From the NCBI GenBank assembly GCA_021781625.1, contig JAJXWL010000019.1:1-17518 (forward strand): 17,518 bases of DNA, read 5' to 3'. The position numbers were made by a program, and so were the translations under genes. The notes below the pieces were generated by a model that had not been told where the DNA came from, made no database searches, and saw only the letters and a program-made list of their open reading frames with translations. Shown one piece after another: positions 1 to 8,716 of this stretch (its first letter is position 1; the number at the start of each line of letters is the position of its first letter). The DNA is from a bacterium (GTDB lineage Bacteria > Spirochaetota > Spirochaetia > JABEVK01).

Positions 1-1
1 T

Positions 2-1345
2 GTTCCTGCGGCTTCAACTGACCCAACCATCAATTATTCTTCGGTTGTCGTCTATGAAACTCACCCTGCCACCAACCCCAACTTTTGGTTTTGGCAAGGA
101 AGTACCTCACAGACCATTGTCGGAATTCGCTACTACACCGAGCAATACGTGAATAACGGAGCGACTCTCAATGCCACCAGTGTGAGCTTTGAAAAAACCT
201 TGTCAAACTTTACCGGCACAGGGGGCACCTATGCTCAGACCCTGACTCGCCTGCAAGGCGGTTCCTCATTCGAAACCCTAGCCGAGTCTGTCCTGAGAGA
301 AGAAACCTCGTGGCCAGTCGTTAATAAACAGGCGGTTTTTACGCAAGCTACCGTGACCAAATATATGCAGACGCGGGTCATCAACGTTACCGGGCAACAA
401 GACTTTTACCTTCAGCAGATGAACACCGACTACGTCAACCTGTCGGGCTGGATAGCCGGGACACTCTACACCACTCCTACGGCTAATGTTGATGCTTCGA
501 CGTCTACCGATCCTACAAGCTTGCTCTTTACCCGCAATGCCTTGACCACGGGAAGTGCCGGTGTTCTCCCCTTAGTTTCGCCAACAGTGGTGTCCGGTTC
601 CACCTTTTTGGCTCAGGTCTACACCTCGATCGTTGAAGGTGCGGCCACTGTACCCACGACAACTTCGACTCCCCCCACCAATTTAACAGGTACCTCGGCT
701 AGCACCAGTCCTGTTTATTCCTTTAACGGCCAACAGGTGGTAGGTAGCTCTTCCCCCAATGTACCCTCCTTTAATCTGGGCAAGTCCGGCATGGTCGAAG
801 CTTGGGTTTATCTCAACAAGCTAACGAATACCATGGGAATTGTGCACTATGGGACCAAGGTTGACTTTTCGGATGAAGGCTACTCGTTGCAGGGCTGGAA
901 CGGTAACGGACAGATCACCATGATTGTTGACGCCAGTCCTAACAATTATGATCAAGTTCTGAGTACCACGAAACTGCGTATCAAGCAGTGGTACTATTTG
1001 GTTGGCGTCTGGGACGTAACCAATGGCAATCATTACCTGCGTCTCTACATTGATGGCAAATTGAACAAATCGTTGACAAACCTTTCGGCCATTAACCCCA
1101 ACGGGTCACAGGCCGCCACAGAATCCCCCTCGGCAAGCGTCATGATTGGTTCACAGCTCCCGGCAAGCTACAGCACACAGCTAGGGTACTTTGGGGTTGA
1201 TGGCCAAATAACCGGGGTAAACATCAGTGACCCCTACACCAATGCGGCCGTAAACAATATTGGAAACCCAAACAGTACATCGACGATTGACAGCTATGTA
1301 GCCTCGGTTTACAACCAATATAAAAATTCGACATCAGGATGGTAA
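2..1345 (+). CDS. LamG-like domain protein, 3' part of a larger gene (5' end outside window)
   Basis: The reading frame is open from the first bases of the window (first full codon at base 2), so the gene starts upstream and only its last 447 codons are visible. A GTG at 149 is in frame but is unlikely to be the start. The protein is rich in Thr, Ser, Asn and Gly, has almost no Cys, and is typical of a secreted or surface protein. Residues ~240-410 look like a concanavalin/LamG jelly-roll: a SGMVEAWVYL strand, a QWYYLVGVWD strand, and LRLYIDGKLN, the usual 'W-h-hvagvyDg...lyvDGkl' pattern of LamG_3 domains. Such domains bind glycans or proteins outside the cell. The part before it (residues ~1-230) matches nothing I recognise. 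galE begins one base after the stop, so the two are probably co-transcribed. The ligand and the anchoring mode cannot be told from this fragment. Confidence 0.8.
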   Translation, partial: VPAASTDPTINYSSVVVYETHPATNPNFWFWQGSTSQTIVGIRYYTEQYVNNGATLNATSVSFEKTLSNFTGTGGTYAQTLTRLQGGSSFETLAESVLREETSWPVVNKQAVFTQATVTKYMQTRVINVTGQQDFYLQQMNTDYVNLSGWIAGTLYTTPTANVDASTSTDPTSLLFTRNALTTGSAGVLPLVSPTVVSGSTFLAQVYTSIVEGAATVPTTTSTPPTNLTGTSASTSPVYSFNGQQVVGSSSPNVPSFNLGKSGMVEAWVYLNKLTNTMGIVHYGTKVDFSDEGYSLQGWNGNGQITMIVDASPNNYDQVLSTTKLRIKQWYYLVGVWDVTNGNHYLRLYIDGKLNKSLTNLSAINPNGSQAATESPSASVMIGSQLPASYSTQLGYFGVDGQITGVNISDPYTNAAVNNIGNPNSTSTIDSYVASVYNQYKNSTSGW

Positions 1346-1346
1346 A

Positions 1347-2309
1347 ATGCGGGTTTTAGTCGCGGGTGGGGCCGGGTATATTGGCAGTCATGTCGTCTGG
1401 GCCCTCCGCGACGCGGACCATCTGGTTACCGTAGCCGATAATTTATCGACAGGGTTACGCTCAAACCTCCCTACCGATTGTGAGCTTATTGAAACCGACT
1501 TGAGTGACCCTGGCGCGGCTGAACGGCTTATGAAGACCAACCCTGAGGCCGCTGTCCTTTTAGCCGGGGCCAAAGCGGTGGGCGAGTCCATGCAAGACCC
1601 AGGAAAGTATGCCCGAAACAACTTGGCGGCCGCCCTCTACATAGTCGAAGCGCTTACTCGGGCTGGCTGTTACAATCTGGTTTTCTCGTCCACTGCGGCC
1701 GTCTACGGCGAGCCGCTGTACTTGCCCGTCGATGAAGAGCACCCCTTAGACCCCCAAAACTTTTACGGATTTACCAAGTGCGAAGTCGAACGACTGCTGG
1801 GGTGGTATGCCCGCCTCAAAGGTTTACGCCCCGGGATTCTCCGCTACTTTAACGCCGCTGGTTACGACAGGGCGGGCCGGGTTACAGGCCAAGAAGTTAA
1901 CCCGCAAAACTTGATTCCTCGGGTCCTCGAAGTGGCTGCTGGAAGGCGAAGCGTCATTGAGGTCTACGGTCAAGACTACCCCACTCGCGATGGCACAGGA
2001 GTACGCGACTACATTCACGTTTCGGACTTAGCGCGGGCTCATGTCTTAGGGCTAGAAAAGCTTGCGGCGGGCGACAAGGGCTTTACCATCAATTTAGGCT
2101 CGGAAAAGGGCTTGTCGGTATTCGAGATTATTGAAACCGCTCGCCGCGTCACCGGGAGGCCTATACCAGTCAAAGTGACGGACAGACGTCCTGGTGACCC
2201 CGCAGAGGTTCTAGCCTCATCGAAAAAAGCCCAACAGCATTTGGGGTGGACGGCAGAATGCTCCGACCCGGAAACACTCTTGTCCACCGCCTGGGCTGTT
2301 TACCGCTAG
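1347..2309 (+). CDS. galE: UDP-glucose 4-epimerase (NAD-dependent, extended SDR)
   Basis: A 320-residue protein, close to the usual ~330-340. It interconverts UDP-glucose and UDP-galactose (possibly also the N-acetyl forms) in the cytoplasm, supplying galactose units for glycans. Seen directly: the NAD-binding GGAGYIGSH at residues 7-15, SSTAAVYG at 114-121 (Thr116 at the position of catalytic Ser124 of E. coli GalE), the catalytic pair Tyr140 and Lys144 in YGFTK, RYFNAAG at 167-172, and DGTGVRDYIHVSD at 215-227. The residue matching the E. coli Tyr299 substrate gate appears to be Val288. This could let the enzyme take the bulkier UDP-GlcNAc/GalNAc, but that is inference. The start is set by ATG 1347 with AGGA at 1336-1339. 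The one-base gap to the upstream LamG gene suggests translational coupling and perhaps a shared role in surface structures. No galT or galK is adjacent. Confidence 0.93.
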   Translation: MRVLVAGGAGYIGSHVVWALRDADHLVTVADNLSTGLRSNLPTDCELIETDLSDPGAAERLMKTNPEAAVLLAGAKAVGESMQDPGKYARNNLAAALYIVEALTRAGCYNLVFSSTAAVYGEPLYLPVDEEHPLDPQNFYGFTKCEVERLLGWYARLKGLRPGILRYFNAAGYDRAGRVTGQEVNPQNLIPRVLEVAAGRRSVIEVYGQDYPTRDGTGVRDYIHVSDLARAHVLGLEKLAAGDKGFTINLGSEKGLSVFEIIETARRVTGRPIPVKVTDRRPGDPAEVLASSKKAQQHLGWTAECSDPETLLSTAWAVYR

Positions 2310-2315
2310 CCCGAC

Positions 2316-2474
2316 TCAGACCAGCTTTTTTGTTCCGAGGGGTTTTGTTCCGTAAAAGGCTTCACAATATAACTGCTTAAGTTCTGAAACTAACGGGTAA
2401 CGCAGGTTTGCACCGGTAGACCGATCATCAAAGGCTTTGAGGGCAAGCTTGCCTCCTTGAGCCAAAAAGTCAAT
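2316..2474 (-). pseudogene. C-terminal remnant of an AdhE-type (iron-containing) aldehyde/alcohol dehydrogenase
   Basis: Between galE and the chemoreceptor a 52-codon minus-strand frame reads into a TGA at 2316-2318. It contains KAFDDRSTGANLRYPLVSE, then LKQLY and AFYGT. This closely resembles the extreme C-terminus of AdhE proteins, whose usual form is AFDDQCTGANPRYPLISE followed by ...K..Y..AYYG. AdhE is a ~870-residue fermentative enzyme that makes ethanol from acetyl-CoA. Only the tail is present. The frame is closed upstream by a TGA, and the chemoreceptor stop codon (2470-2472) lies inside its first codons. There is no ribosome-binding site before the in-frame TTG (2463-2465). I therefore read it as the 3' stub of an adhE gene cut by a deletion or insertion at ~2474. 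The family assignment is from memory of the motif. A short independent gene is unlikely. Confidence 0.72.
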
Positions 2475-4785
2475 TCAGATCTTCGATCGCTGTGATCTTG
2501 CGCAGTACCCCGAACTCTGCCGTAATTCGTTGGCGAATAAAGCCTGCTATTTCGTCGGCTTTTCGGGCATCGTGTTCAATTTGATCTGCAGAATCGCGCA
2601 AGGTAATCGCGACGGTTTGATTGCCTTGAGCGACACCTTGAACGGCCGACAGCGCTTGACGAAGCACGTCTGTTTCTTCTTGAAGTGGCTCCACTGCGCC
2701 GGCGATTCGTCTAATCGCTTGATGGGCGTCATCAGCCTTTTTTTGAATCTCTTCAAAGACTTTCTCGGTTGCTTGCCCAGCTTTTTGTGCACCACCTAAC
2801 CGACTGACCCCGCTTTGAATTTGTTGGGTCACGGCATCGATTTCTTTTTGCAAGGCCGACACCCTAGACTGGATGTCATTAACAGCCTTTTGACTGTTCT
2901 CGGCTAACCGACGGACCTCAAGCGCGACAACCGCAAAGCCATGGCCTTGAATTCCTGCTCTTGCGGCCTGAATAGAGGCGTTAATAGAAAGAACATTGGT
3001 CTGATCGGCAAAATCTTTGATCATTTGGACGACCTCATCGATTTGCCGAGAACGTTCTTGAAGTTCCTCGCCAGTTTGAGCAACGAAGTCCATCGTTTGC
3101 GTAACTTCCTGTAGGGCATCAGTGATCTCGGTCAACGAGGTTTTCCCTACTCCGACAGCAGTTACAGCCGTTTGAACCTGGGCCAAACTTTGCCGCGACT
3201 CTTCGCTGATACTTGTTACGGCGCCACGAAAATTCTGCAAAACCTCGTAGGTTTCAGCCACTCGTTGATGTTCAGCTTGGGCCCCCGAGGCAACAGACTC
3301 GCCCTGCTCTTTAACCGAGTTCAATTCTTGCAAGGTTTTTCCCGAAATCTCGGTTAGACTTCCTATATAAGGAAGGAGCTTAGTCAAACTTGACGAAATA
3401 TCAGCGATGTTTGAGCGTAAGCAGTTGAGTTCCCCATTGTAAGTTATAACGGTAACTCCGCGCTGGGCCGCGTCATTGACCAAGGTGACAAGGTCTGGCG
3501 TGAAGCAGTAAGTCGCAATTCCTGAATACCCCTCTTGGATCAGGGCTTCAAAAAGAGGCCGCATAGTCCTTTCTGATAGATCAATTTGAGGGTTACCCTG
3601 TGCGTCAGGGACACGGGGTGGGATTATCAGCTTCACCTCGCCCCCCCACGGTTTTAGCTCTTGGTTCGCGGCTTTGGCACCTTCGTTGATTTGAAACCAA
3701 AAATCGTTAACATCCAAACTAATAACCGCGATTTTAAGCGGACGCTCTGCCTTTTTTTTCGGCTTTACACGACGGGCTGCCCGAGCCTCGGACTCAACCC
3801 AACCCTTTCCTTGTTGCCAAAACTCCGATAAATTCTGAGCCTCAATGAACTCCATGGGGGGTACCAACTGAATAGTTTCAGGAACCCAGCCCTCAACGAT
3901 GTGTTGAAAAATACGAATGGAGGGGTCTCTTCCTTGGGCAAAGGGGTCTTGGTGTAGCACTGCCGACACTAAGTTTGACGACACAAACGGTGTCATCTCA
4001 GGTGTGAGGTCATGCACCACGATCTTGACCTTTCCCGCCAAGTTCTTGAGCTTTAATTGGGGAACAAGTGCTCCAATATGAGTCGGCTCAGTCAAATATA
4101 AACCTTGGAGGTCGGGAGCAGATTCAAGAATTTCTTTTAGCGCTGTCGTGGCAAGCGCCGAATCTTCAAAGACTTGAGCTACTTTCACAACTGCTAGGCC
4201 AGGGTAATGTTCGGAAAGTTCTTCCAAAAAGCCCTTGGTGCGCATTCCCGATACCCCATTTGCTATGGGGTTATCACTAAGCACCGCGATTTTGCCTTTT
4301 CCGACCAGCTGGGCCATTTTTTGAGCGCAAGCCATCCCTTCTTTCGTAGAATCGGGCCCAAAAAATGCAATCCTTTTAAGAGGGTCACGGGTTAGGGCTC
4401 GATAATCAAGCAAACAGGTGTCAACAGCATTTTGTAACAAGCGAAAATCATCTTGCTTGCTAGCTTGCGGGCTCGACCATACTCGTTGGTCGTCGGGTGG
4501 AGCCGCATGAAAGGTCAAATCGCCCTGCCCCATTCTCAGAATGCCATAACGAAGAGAATCCAGCTTAACGAGGATTTCTTGGCGAAGCCCCTTGGCGATA
4601 CGCTGATTGGTTTTCGCCAGGAAAAGAGAAAGCCCCATCGATGATAGTATTCCCAAAAGCAAGACTGCCCACAAAATTGGCAACGATCCTTCGAAAAACA
4701 AAATCCCTAAAATAGTAATGTTAACCAGGCCTAGAATGACAGCGTAAACAAAAGCGTTTTTTTTGAGTATTTTTGAGATTTCCAT
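2470..4785 (-). CDS. Methyl-accepting chemotaxis protein with a lobe-swapped periplasmic-binding-protein-like domain
   Basis: A 771-residue chemoreceptor. ATG 4785 is chosen over a GTG 12 codons upstream because GAGG sits 8 nt before it. Layout: a basic N-terminus, two membrane helices (residues ~12-33 and ~35-57) joined by only a few residues, a HAMP-like stretch ending in GQGDLTF (~86-92), a ribose-binding-protein-like C-lobe (~137-316: [41 protein letters not shown]), a basic linker with KPKKK (~342-346), an N-lobe (~350-458: [30 protein letters not shown]), and finally the coiled-coil signalling domain. The hairpin tip, [18 protein letters not shown] (~594-611) and [14 protein letters not shown] (~616-629), would bind CheA/CheW. 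By the positive-inside rule the sugar-binding-like module lies in the cytoplasm. No C-terminal CheR-docking pentapeptide is seen. It follows the GGDEF gene by 96 nt. A TTGACA at 4850-4855 has no good -10 partner. Confidence 0.93.
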   Translation of the reverse strand: MEISKILKKNAFVYAVILGLVNITILGILFFEGSLPILWAVLLLGILSSMGLSLFLAKTNQRIAKGLRQEILVKLDSLRYGILRMGQGDLTFHAAPPDDQRVWSSPQASKQDDFRLLQNAVDTCLLDYRALTRDPLKRIAFFGPDSTKEGMACAQKMAQLVGKGKIAVLSDNPIANGVSGMRTKGFLEELSEHYPGLAVVKVAQVFEDSALATTALKEILESAPDLQGLYLTEPTHIGALVPQLKLKNLAGKVKIVVHDLTPEMTPFVSSNLVSAVLHQDPFAQGRDPSIRIFQHIVEGWVPETIQLVPPMEFIEAQNLSEFWQQGKGWVESEARAARRVKPKKKAERPLKIAVISLDVNDFWFQINEGAKAANQELKPWGGEVKLIIPPRVPDAQGNPQIDLSERTMRPLFEALIQEGYSGIATYCFTPDLVTLVNDAAQRGVTVITYNGELNCLRSNIADISSSLTKLLPYIGSLTEISGKTLQELNSVKEQGESVASGAQAEHQRVAETYEVLQNFRGAVTSISEESRQSLAQVQTAVTAVGVGKTSLTEITDALQEVTQTMDFVAQTGEELQERSRQIDEVVQMIKDFADQTNVLSINASIQAARAGIQGHGFAVVALEVRRLAENSQKAVNDIQSRVSALQKEIDAVTQQIQSGVSRLGGAQKAGQATEKVFEEIQKKADDAHQAIRRIAGAVEPLQEETDVLRQALSAVQGVAQGNQTVAITLRDSADQIEHDARKADEIAGFIRQRITAEFGVLRKITAIEDLN

Positions 4786-4793
4786 AGCAAGCG

Positions 4794-4797
4794 CCTC
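4794..4797 (-). promoter_or_regulatory. Ribosome-binding site that fixes the chemoreceptor start
   Basis: GAGG on the minus strand lies 8 nt before ATG 4785. The longer in-frame GTG start at 4821 has no such site, so the shorter protein is preferred. Confidence 0.6.
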
Positions 4798-4881
4798 GAT
4801 CTTAATTATGCAAGTTATCACGAACAGTGTGCAATCATCTCACGAAAACTGTCAAGTTGCTAGGCAGAGATGGGTTACAAT

Positions 4882-7800
4882 TTAGTCTAACTTACCTTGG
4901 ATTATCCTAACTTGTTCTTCTCCAGCAACCATAACTCCGTTTTTTCCCAAGCGCTTCACCTGGTAGAGTGCCTCATCGGCTTTCCCAAGAAGTTCATCGG
5001 CCCTTAATAACGCGTGGGGATAGTTAATTGCAATACCAACCGAGCATGTTAACGAGGGTTCCGGCGGGACGATGGGGTGCCCTAAAAACGCTTCCAATTG
5101 GTGGTGCAAGCTTAAACCATGGGCAAAGACCGAGAAAAATCTTTCGACAACCCGGAGTGCTCCGTCTTCGGTGGTTTCAGGGAGAAGAAGGACAAATTCA
5201 TCGCCACCAAAGCGGGCTGCGACATCGCAGTTTCGCACTAAAGACAAAAGCATTGATCCGACAGACTGTAAAATTACATCACCAGCCGCGTGACCGAAAA
5301 GGTCGTTGTAAGATTTAAAGTGATCAAGATCCCAAAACAATAACGCAAGACCACTTCCCACTGTGGGGTAACGTTGAAGCCTGTGAATTTCGGCATCAAG
5401 TTTATGCAACAGAAATTGGCGGTTATATAACCCAGTTAAGCTGTCATGGTTAGCTTGCTCATAAAGCTTCAAGTTTTTTTCTTCAACTTTCCGCGCAAAA
5501 TCGGCCAAGTCTCGCTCCTGTTCACTCTTGTCTAAGGCCGTCGCTAGTAAACGACAGGCCAGACCCAGGGCTGTAAAATCCTTGATCGTTAGGGGTCCCC
5601 TGCTTGCCCCAAAAAAGAATTGCCACCGAGAGGCACGAGGGGCAAACGTCACAATTTGGATAAGGTGAGTAAAATGAACGTTTGACCGTTGGTCTTTTTC
5701 TAAACTTTCGTGACGCCAGAAATCCCCTTGAACCAAACAGGTATCTAAGGTTTCGGTCAGCCACTGCTGATCTAAGGCACTCCACAAATCTGGTTGACGT
5801 TGGGCCCAAACCTTGCCCCTACGCATGACCCGGCGAACACAAGAAAGATCAAGGGGAAAACTTAGGTGGATGAGGTCTAAAGCGCGATTCAATAGCTCTC
5901 GCTCTGAGCGTTTTTGCTGAAACAAATTTTGAACAGCACTCAAAAAGTCCAATTCTTGGACCCGCTGTTGCCAATCCATCAAGACTCGTGTCAGGTCAAA
6001 AGCTTCATGAATGAGGCGAAAATCAACGACCGGCCGCGGCCGAGTCATCAGGTTACCAACTGGCTTCGCTTCCTTTGGAAAGAACTCAGCATATTCGTTT
6101 AAAAACAAGGCCAACAAGAACCTTAAGCCTTTCGGAAGTCCCTTCACAACGAGTTCCGCTTCGTCCATTGCCTGGCGGACCAATGGTATTTCATTACGAA
6201 AATGCGCCTCATGCGCCCTGACGATAAGCAAGTAAAACCTATCCTCGATAGGCATTGAACGATGCCCGAGTGTTTCCAGAGTTCCTGAGGAGAGGCGGTG
6301 AAAGAGGCTTAAAAAGCGTGTTCGGCTAACATGGGCGTACGCTAAAGCCAATAAAACATCTACACCCTCTTTGGTATGATACGACAAGGATTCTAAGCCA
6401 AATTCTTCAACAATGCTTTTGAGCTCTTCGAGGTACGGGATTGCTTCTGAAAAAAATCCACAAAAAACATACAGCAACCCTAAATTGCGGAGTGCCATAG
6501 CACTTTCGTGAACATTTCTTATTCGAGTGGCCGTTCCGTAAGCCCGCCTAAAGTAGGTTTCTGCCAACCGAAAGCGCCCTATTTGAAGGTAAAAATAGCC
6601 AAAACCATTCTGCAATTGCGATAACTTGAGATTGCTACCAAGGTTTTGAAACAGTCGTTCGGCTTTTTGGTAAAAAGGGGTCACCGAAGAATTCCCACCA
6701 TGCGCTATATGAACCAAGGCCTGAGCGTGATAAGCCTCTGCCAAACGAAAAGTGTTATCTTGGGCTTGCGCCCAAACCTCGGCCTTGTGGAGGTAGAACT
6801 TTACTGCTGACCATTCTGTCTGAGGACTAAAACGATCGGGACGCGAAAACCAGTAAGACAAGGTATTAGCCCAACCCAATTCTTGGGCGTCGCTCAAAAG
6901 GGTTTGGTAAGTTTGCTTCCAAAGGCCTTCTTCTAAACAAAAATTTTCCTGATCAATCAAAAGAAGCACTTCGCGCGCTTGGAGCTGGAACCCCTTATTC
7001 TGCCCCTGAGCGAGGGAGAGCGCTAATAGCGCATACGATTTCGCTTTTTCCCACTGCGCCCGATGAAAACAAGCTTGTGCGATTCGTAAAGCCAAAACCA
7101 GCGAAGTGTTATCGTTCTGATTTTCAATCGAAGGCTTTTGGTATCGGGAAAATAACGACTGAAAATTGAACAGGGCTTGGTCGATTAACCCCTCCCCCCA
7201 ATTTAGCTCGGCTTTAGCGCATTGCCAAAAAAAATGTTGATCAGCGTTCCATACCTCTTGTTGAACACGTTCGTTACGCTCGATGATTCGGCGAGCATCG
7301 GGCCATAATCTCCACGCTAAAAACCGCTGAATGTCTTCAAGGCTATTTTTTTTGCCAACGTTAATGTTATTAAGGTCGGAGGAAAATTCGGAAGTTCCTT
7401 CTTCAAACGAAAAATTCTTTACAAGAGCTTTATTTTTTAGTTTAGCAAGAAACGGTGCCCTAATTTCTGCTTCAAGGTCCGCTGGCCCCCGTCCGGAAGG
7501 GATCACAAAAACAGCACCGGCAGGTTCATCTTTTCGTTGGATCAGGATACTTAAGGTCGAATAAGGCAAAGTCACAGCATCGGGAAACAAAATCCAACGT
7601 GTCTGGGAATTCTGACTCAAAGACAACCTGAGGAATTTTTCGACTGAGGACTCCTGACGAGTGGCATGATAATCTTGTTCTTCAAAAGGGGGAGGCTCTA
7701 ACAAGTGCCAGAGTGGTAGGGTTTGATGAAGCGGTAACTGAAAAAGTGGCAAAAGGGGAGGATAAATCGCTGACCTTAAAAGATCCTCGCGCTGAACCGT

Positions 7801-8034
7801 TGACAGCTCTTCAACGCATAAATGAGCCAGACTTAAAAGAGGCTCGTAGGGTTCATCCGTTTTGTCAGAAAGTGAAAGATCCCACCATATCACACCATAG
7901 TCGTGTGCCAAAAGGGCAAGTTCACTACGAACATCACGGGAAGAAACACCACTGAGGTAGAGGGTGGACAGGTGAGAAACTCTGACTTGTTCCCAGAGTT
8001 CTTCGGTCCAAGCTCCCCGGCGATCTCGGTGCAT
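4882..8034 (-). CDS. Diguanylate cyclase with degenerate STAND-like ATPase, TPR repeats and GAF-like domain
   Basis: A 1050-residue soluble protein with no membrane segment. Residues ~20-190 follow the pattern of AAA_16/STAND regulators, but the P-loop site reads LYLSGVSSRDV (26-36) with no GxGK[ST], and the Walker B-like strand WILFPDAVTL (147-156) is also weak. ATP hydrolysis is therefore doubtful. Residues ~260-640 are helical repeats of TPR type (for example AETYFRRAYGTATRIRN and ALRNLGLLYVFCGFFSEAIPYL). Residues ~690-840 look GAF-like. The C-terminal GGDEF domain starts at NHDSLTGLYNR (862-872), with DLDHFK (902-907), RFGGDEF (941-947) and SVGIA. It should make c-di-GMP from two GTP. The product-inhibition I-site RNCD (934-937) sits five residues before GGDEF. 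No EAL domain is present. ATG 8034 has no clear ribosome-binding site; a stop nine codons upstream leaves no earlier start. It lies 38 nt after the cupredoxin-like gene, so it is probably co-transcribed. Confidence 0.92.
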   Translation of the reverse strand: MHRDRRGAWTEELWEQVRVSHLSTLYLSGVSSRDVRSELALLAHDYGVIWWDLSLSDKTDEPYEPLLSLAHLCVEELSTVQREDLLRSAIYPPLLPLFQLPLHQTLPLWHLLEPPPFEEQDYHATRQESSVEKFLRLSLSQNSQTRWILFPDAVTLPYSTLSILIQRKDEPAGAVFVIPSGRGPADLEAEIRAPFLAKLKNKALVKNFSFEEGTSEFSSDLNNINVGKKNSLEDIQRFLAWRLWPDARRIIERNERVQQEVWNADQHFFWQCAKAELNWGEGLIDQALFNFQSLFSRYQKPSIENQNDNTSLVLALRIAQACFHRAQWEKAKSYALLALSLAQGQNKGFQLQAREVLLLIDQENFCLEEGLWKQTYQTLLSDAQELGWANTLSYWFSRPDRFSPQTEWSAVKFYLHKAEVWAQAQDNTFRLAEAYHAQALVHIAHGGNSSVTPFYQKAERLFQNLGSNLKLSQLQNGFGYFYLQIGRFRLAETYFRRAYGTATRIRNVHESAMALRNLGLLYVFCGFFSEAIPYLEELKSIVEEFGLESLSYHTKEGVDVLLALAYAHVSRTRFLSLFHRLSSGTLETLGHRSMPIEDRFYLLIVRAHEAHFRNEIPLVRQAMDEAELVVKGLPKGLRFLLALFLNEYAEFFPKEAKPVGNLMTRPRPVVDFRLIHEAFDLTRVLMDWQQRVQELDFLSAVQNLFQQKRSERELLNRALDLIHLSFPLDLSCVRRVMRRGKVWAQRQPDLWSALDQQWLTETLDTCLVQGDFWRHESLEKDQRSNVHFTHLIQIVTFAPRASRWQFFFGASRGPLTIKDFTALGLACRLLATALDKSEQERDLADFARKVEEKNLKLYEQANHDSLTGLYNRQFLLHKLDAEIHRLQRYPTVGSGLALLFWDLDHFKSYNDLFGHAAGDVILQSVGSMLLSLVRNCDVAARFGGDEFVLLLPETTEDGALRVVERFFSVFAHGLSLHHQLEAFLGHPIVPPEPSLTCSVGIAINYPHALLRADELLGKADEALYQVKRLGKNGVMVAGEEQVRIIQGKLD

Positions 8035-8072
8035 AAGAAGATTTTCGCACGGAGAGCGTTAGACGTCAATTT

Positions 8073-8642
8073 CTACTGATTCGAAAAGGTCACCTTGCCC
8101 GTCATGTATCCGTCAGTCACCATCGATCCGTCCCAACCAGATTTCCCGGTACCGCATGCGGCATAGCACTGCCAGGTTTGAGTGCCTGAAGCGGGGGTAT
8201 GAATCTCGGCTACAACAACTACAGGAACGACCGGCCCTTTGTGGTGCTGAACGGCAGGTATAGGCAAGTTCAGCTTAAGCGCATCGATTGAAAAGGTATG
8301 CGCGATTTGCTTCAACGGCACGGAGCTCACAGTTTGTCCATTAACTAATTCCTGCCCGTCTTTTGTCCCCATCACTTTGTCATAGGGGGCCGAGACCGTG
8401 GCACTATCATCTCCATAACTGGTGATAGTTAAGATGACGTCGGAATCCGCAGGTAGGGTAAAATCTGCCGGTTGAAGTTGCGGCCAACCGGGTTTTCCTG
8501 TCATGTCTCCCGTCAACAGGGTCAGGTATGCATGGTAGACTGGTTTTGCGACAGGCTGAGATTTCTGTTTCGGGGCTTGGGAACATGAGGCCCCCAAAAG
8601 AACAACAAGAACGCCAGCGGTAATTCCGAAGATACTTTTCAT
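8073..8642 (-). CDS. Predicted lipoprotein with a cupredoxin-like domain (COX2/CuA-type loop)
   Basis: 189 residues. The N-terminus MKSIFGITAGVLVVLLGASC is a short basic-hydrophobic signal ending at Cys20. Gly at -3 is unusual for a classical lipobox but tolerable in spirochaetes. AGGAG lies 5 nt before ATG 8642. The mature part is beta-rich and fits a cupredoxin. AHTF (His115) matches the first ligand of CuA/cupredoxin folds. The C-terminal loop CYAACGTGKSGWDGSM (159-174), then YMTGKVTF, resembles the CSEICGxGHSxM loop of cytochrome oxidase subunit II. Cys159, Cys163 and Met174 are kept, but the expected His is Lys167. It could hold copper in an altered site, sense redox state, or simply keep the fold. 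The function is unknown and the family call is from pattern only. It is the first gene of the minus-strand signalling cluster. TTGACA occurs at 8683-8688 without a convincing -10. Confidence 0.75.
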   Translation of the reverse strand: MKSIFGITAGVLVVLLGASCSQAPKQKSQPVAKPVYHAYLTLLTGDMTGKPGWPQLQPADFTLPADSDVILTITSYGDDSATVSAPYDKVMGTKDGQELVNGQTVSSVPLKQIAHTFSIDALKLNLPIPAVQHHKGPVVPVVVVAEIHTPASGTQTWQCYAACGTGKSGWDGSMVTDGYMTGKVTFSNQ

Positions 8643-8716
8643 AAGAACTCCTTACCGCAAAGGTCTGCACACAAAATCGGGTTGTCAAGCTTTTTCGTCA
8701 GCATTAAACGGATTTC

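Noticed and set aside
2439..2455. Near-perfect palindrome around GGCAAGCTTGCC between galE and the chemoreceptor gene
   Set aside because: It has no loop or T-run for a terminator and lies inside the adhE remnant coding frame, so it is most likely chance.
8407..8688. 93-codon minus-strand frame overlapping the lipoprotein gene start
   Set aside because: An alternate frame of the cupredoxin-like gene, which has the signal peptide and the ribosome-binding site; no recognisable protein features.
8643..8716. Possible N-terminal part of the glycosylase relic
   Set aside because: I could not find the Cys-containing and GQAPG-type N-terminal motifs in any plus-strand frame here, so the relic is treated as 5'-truncated.
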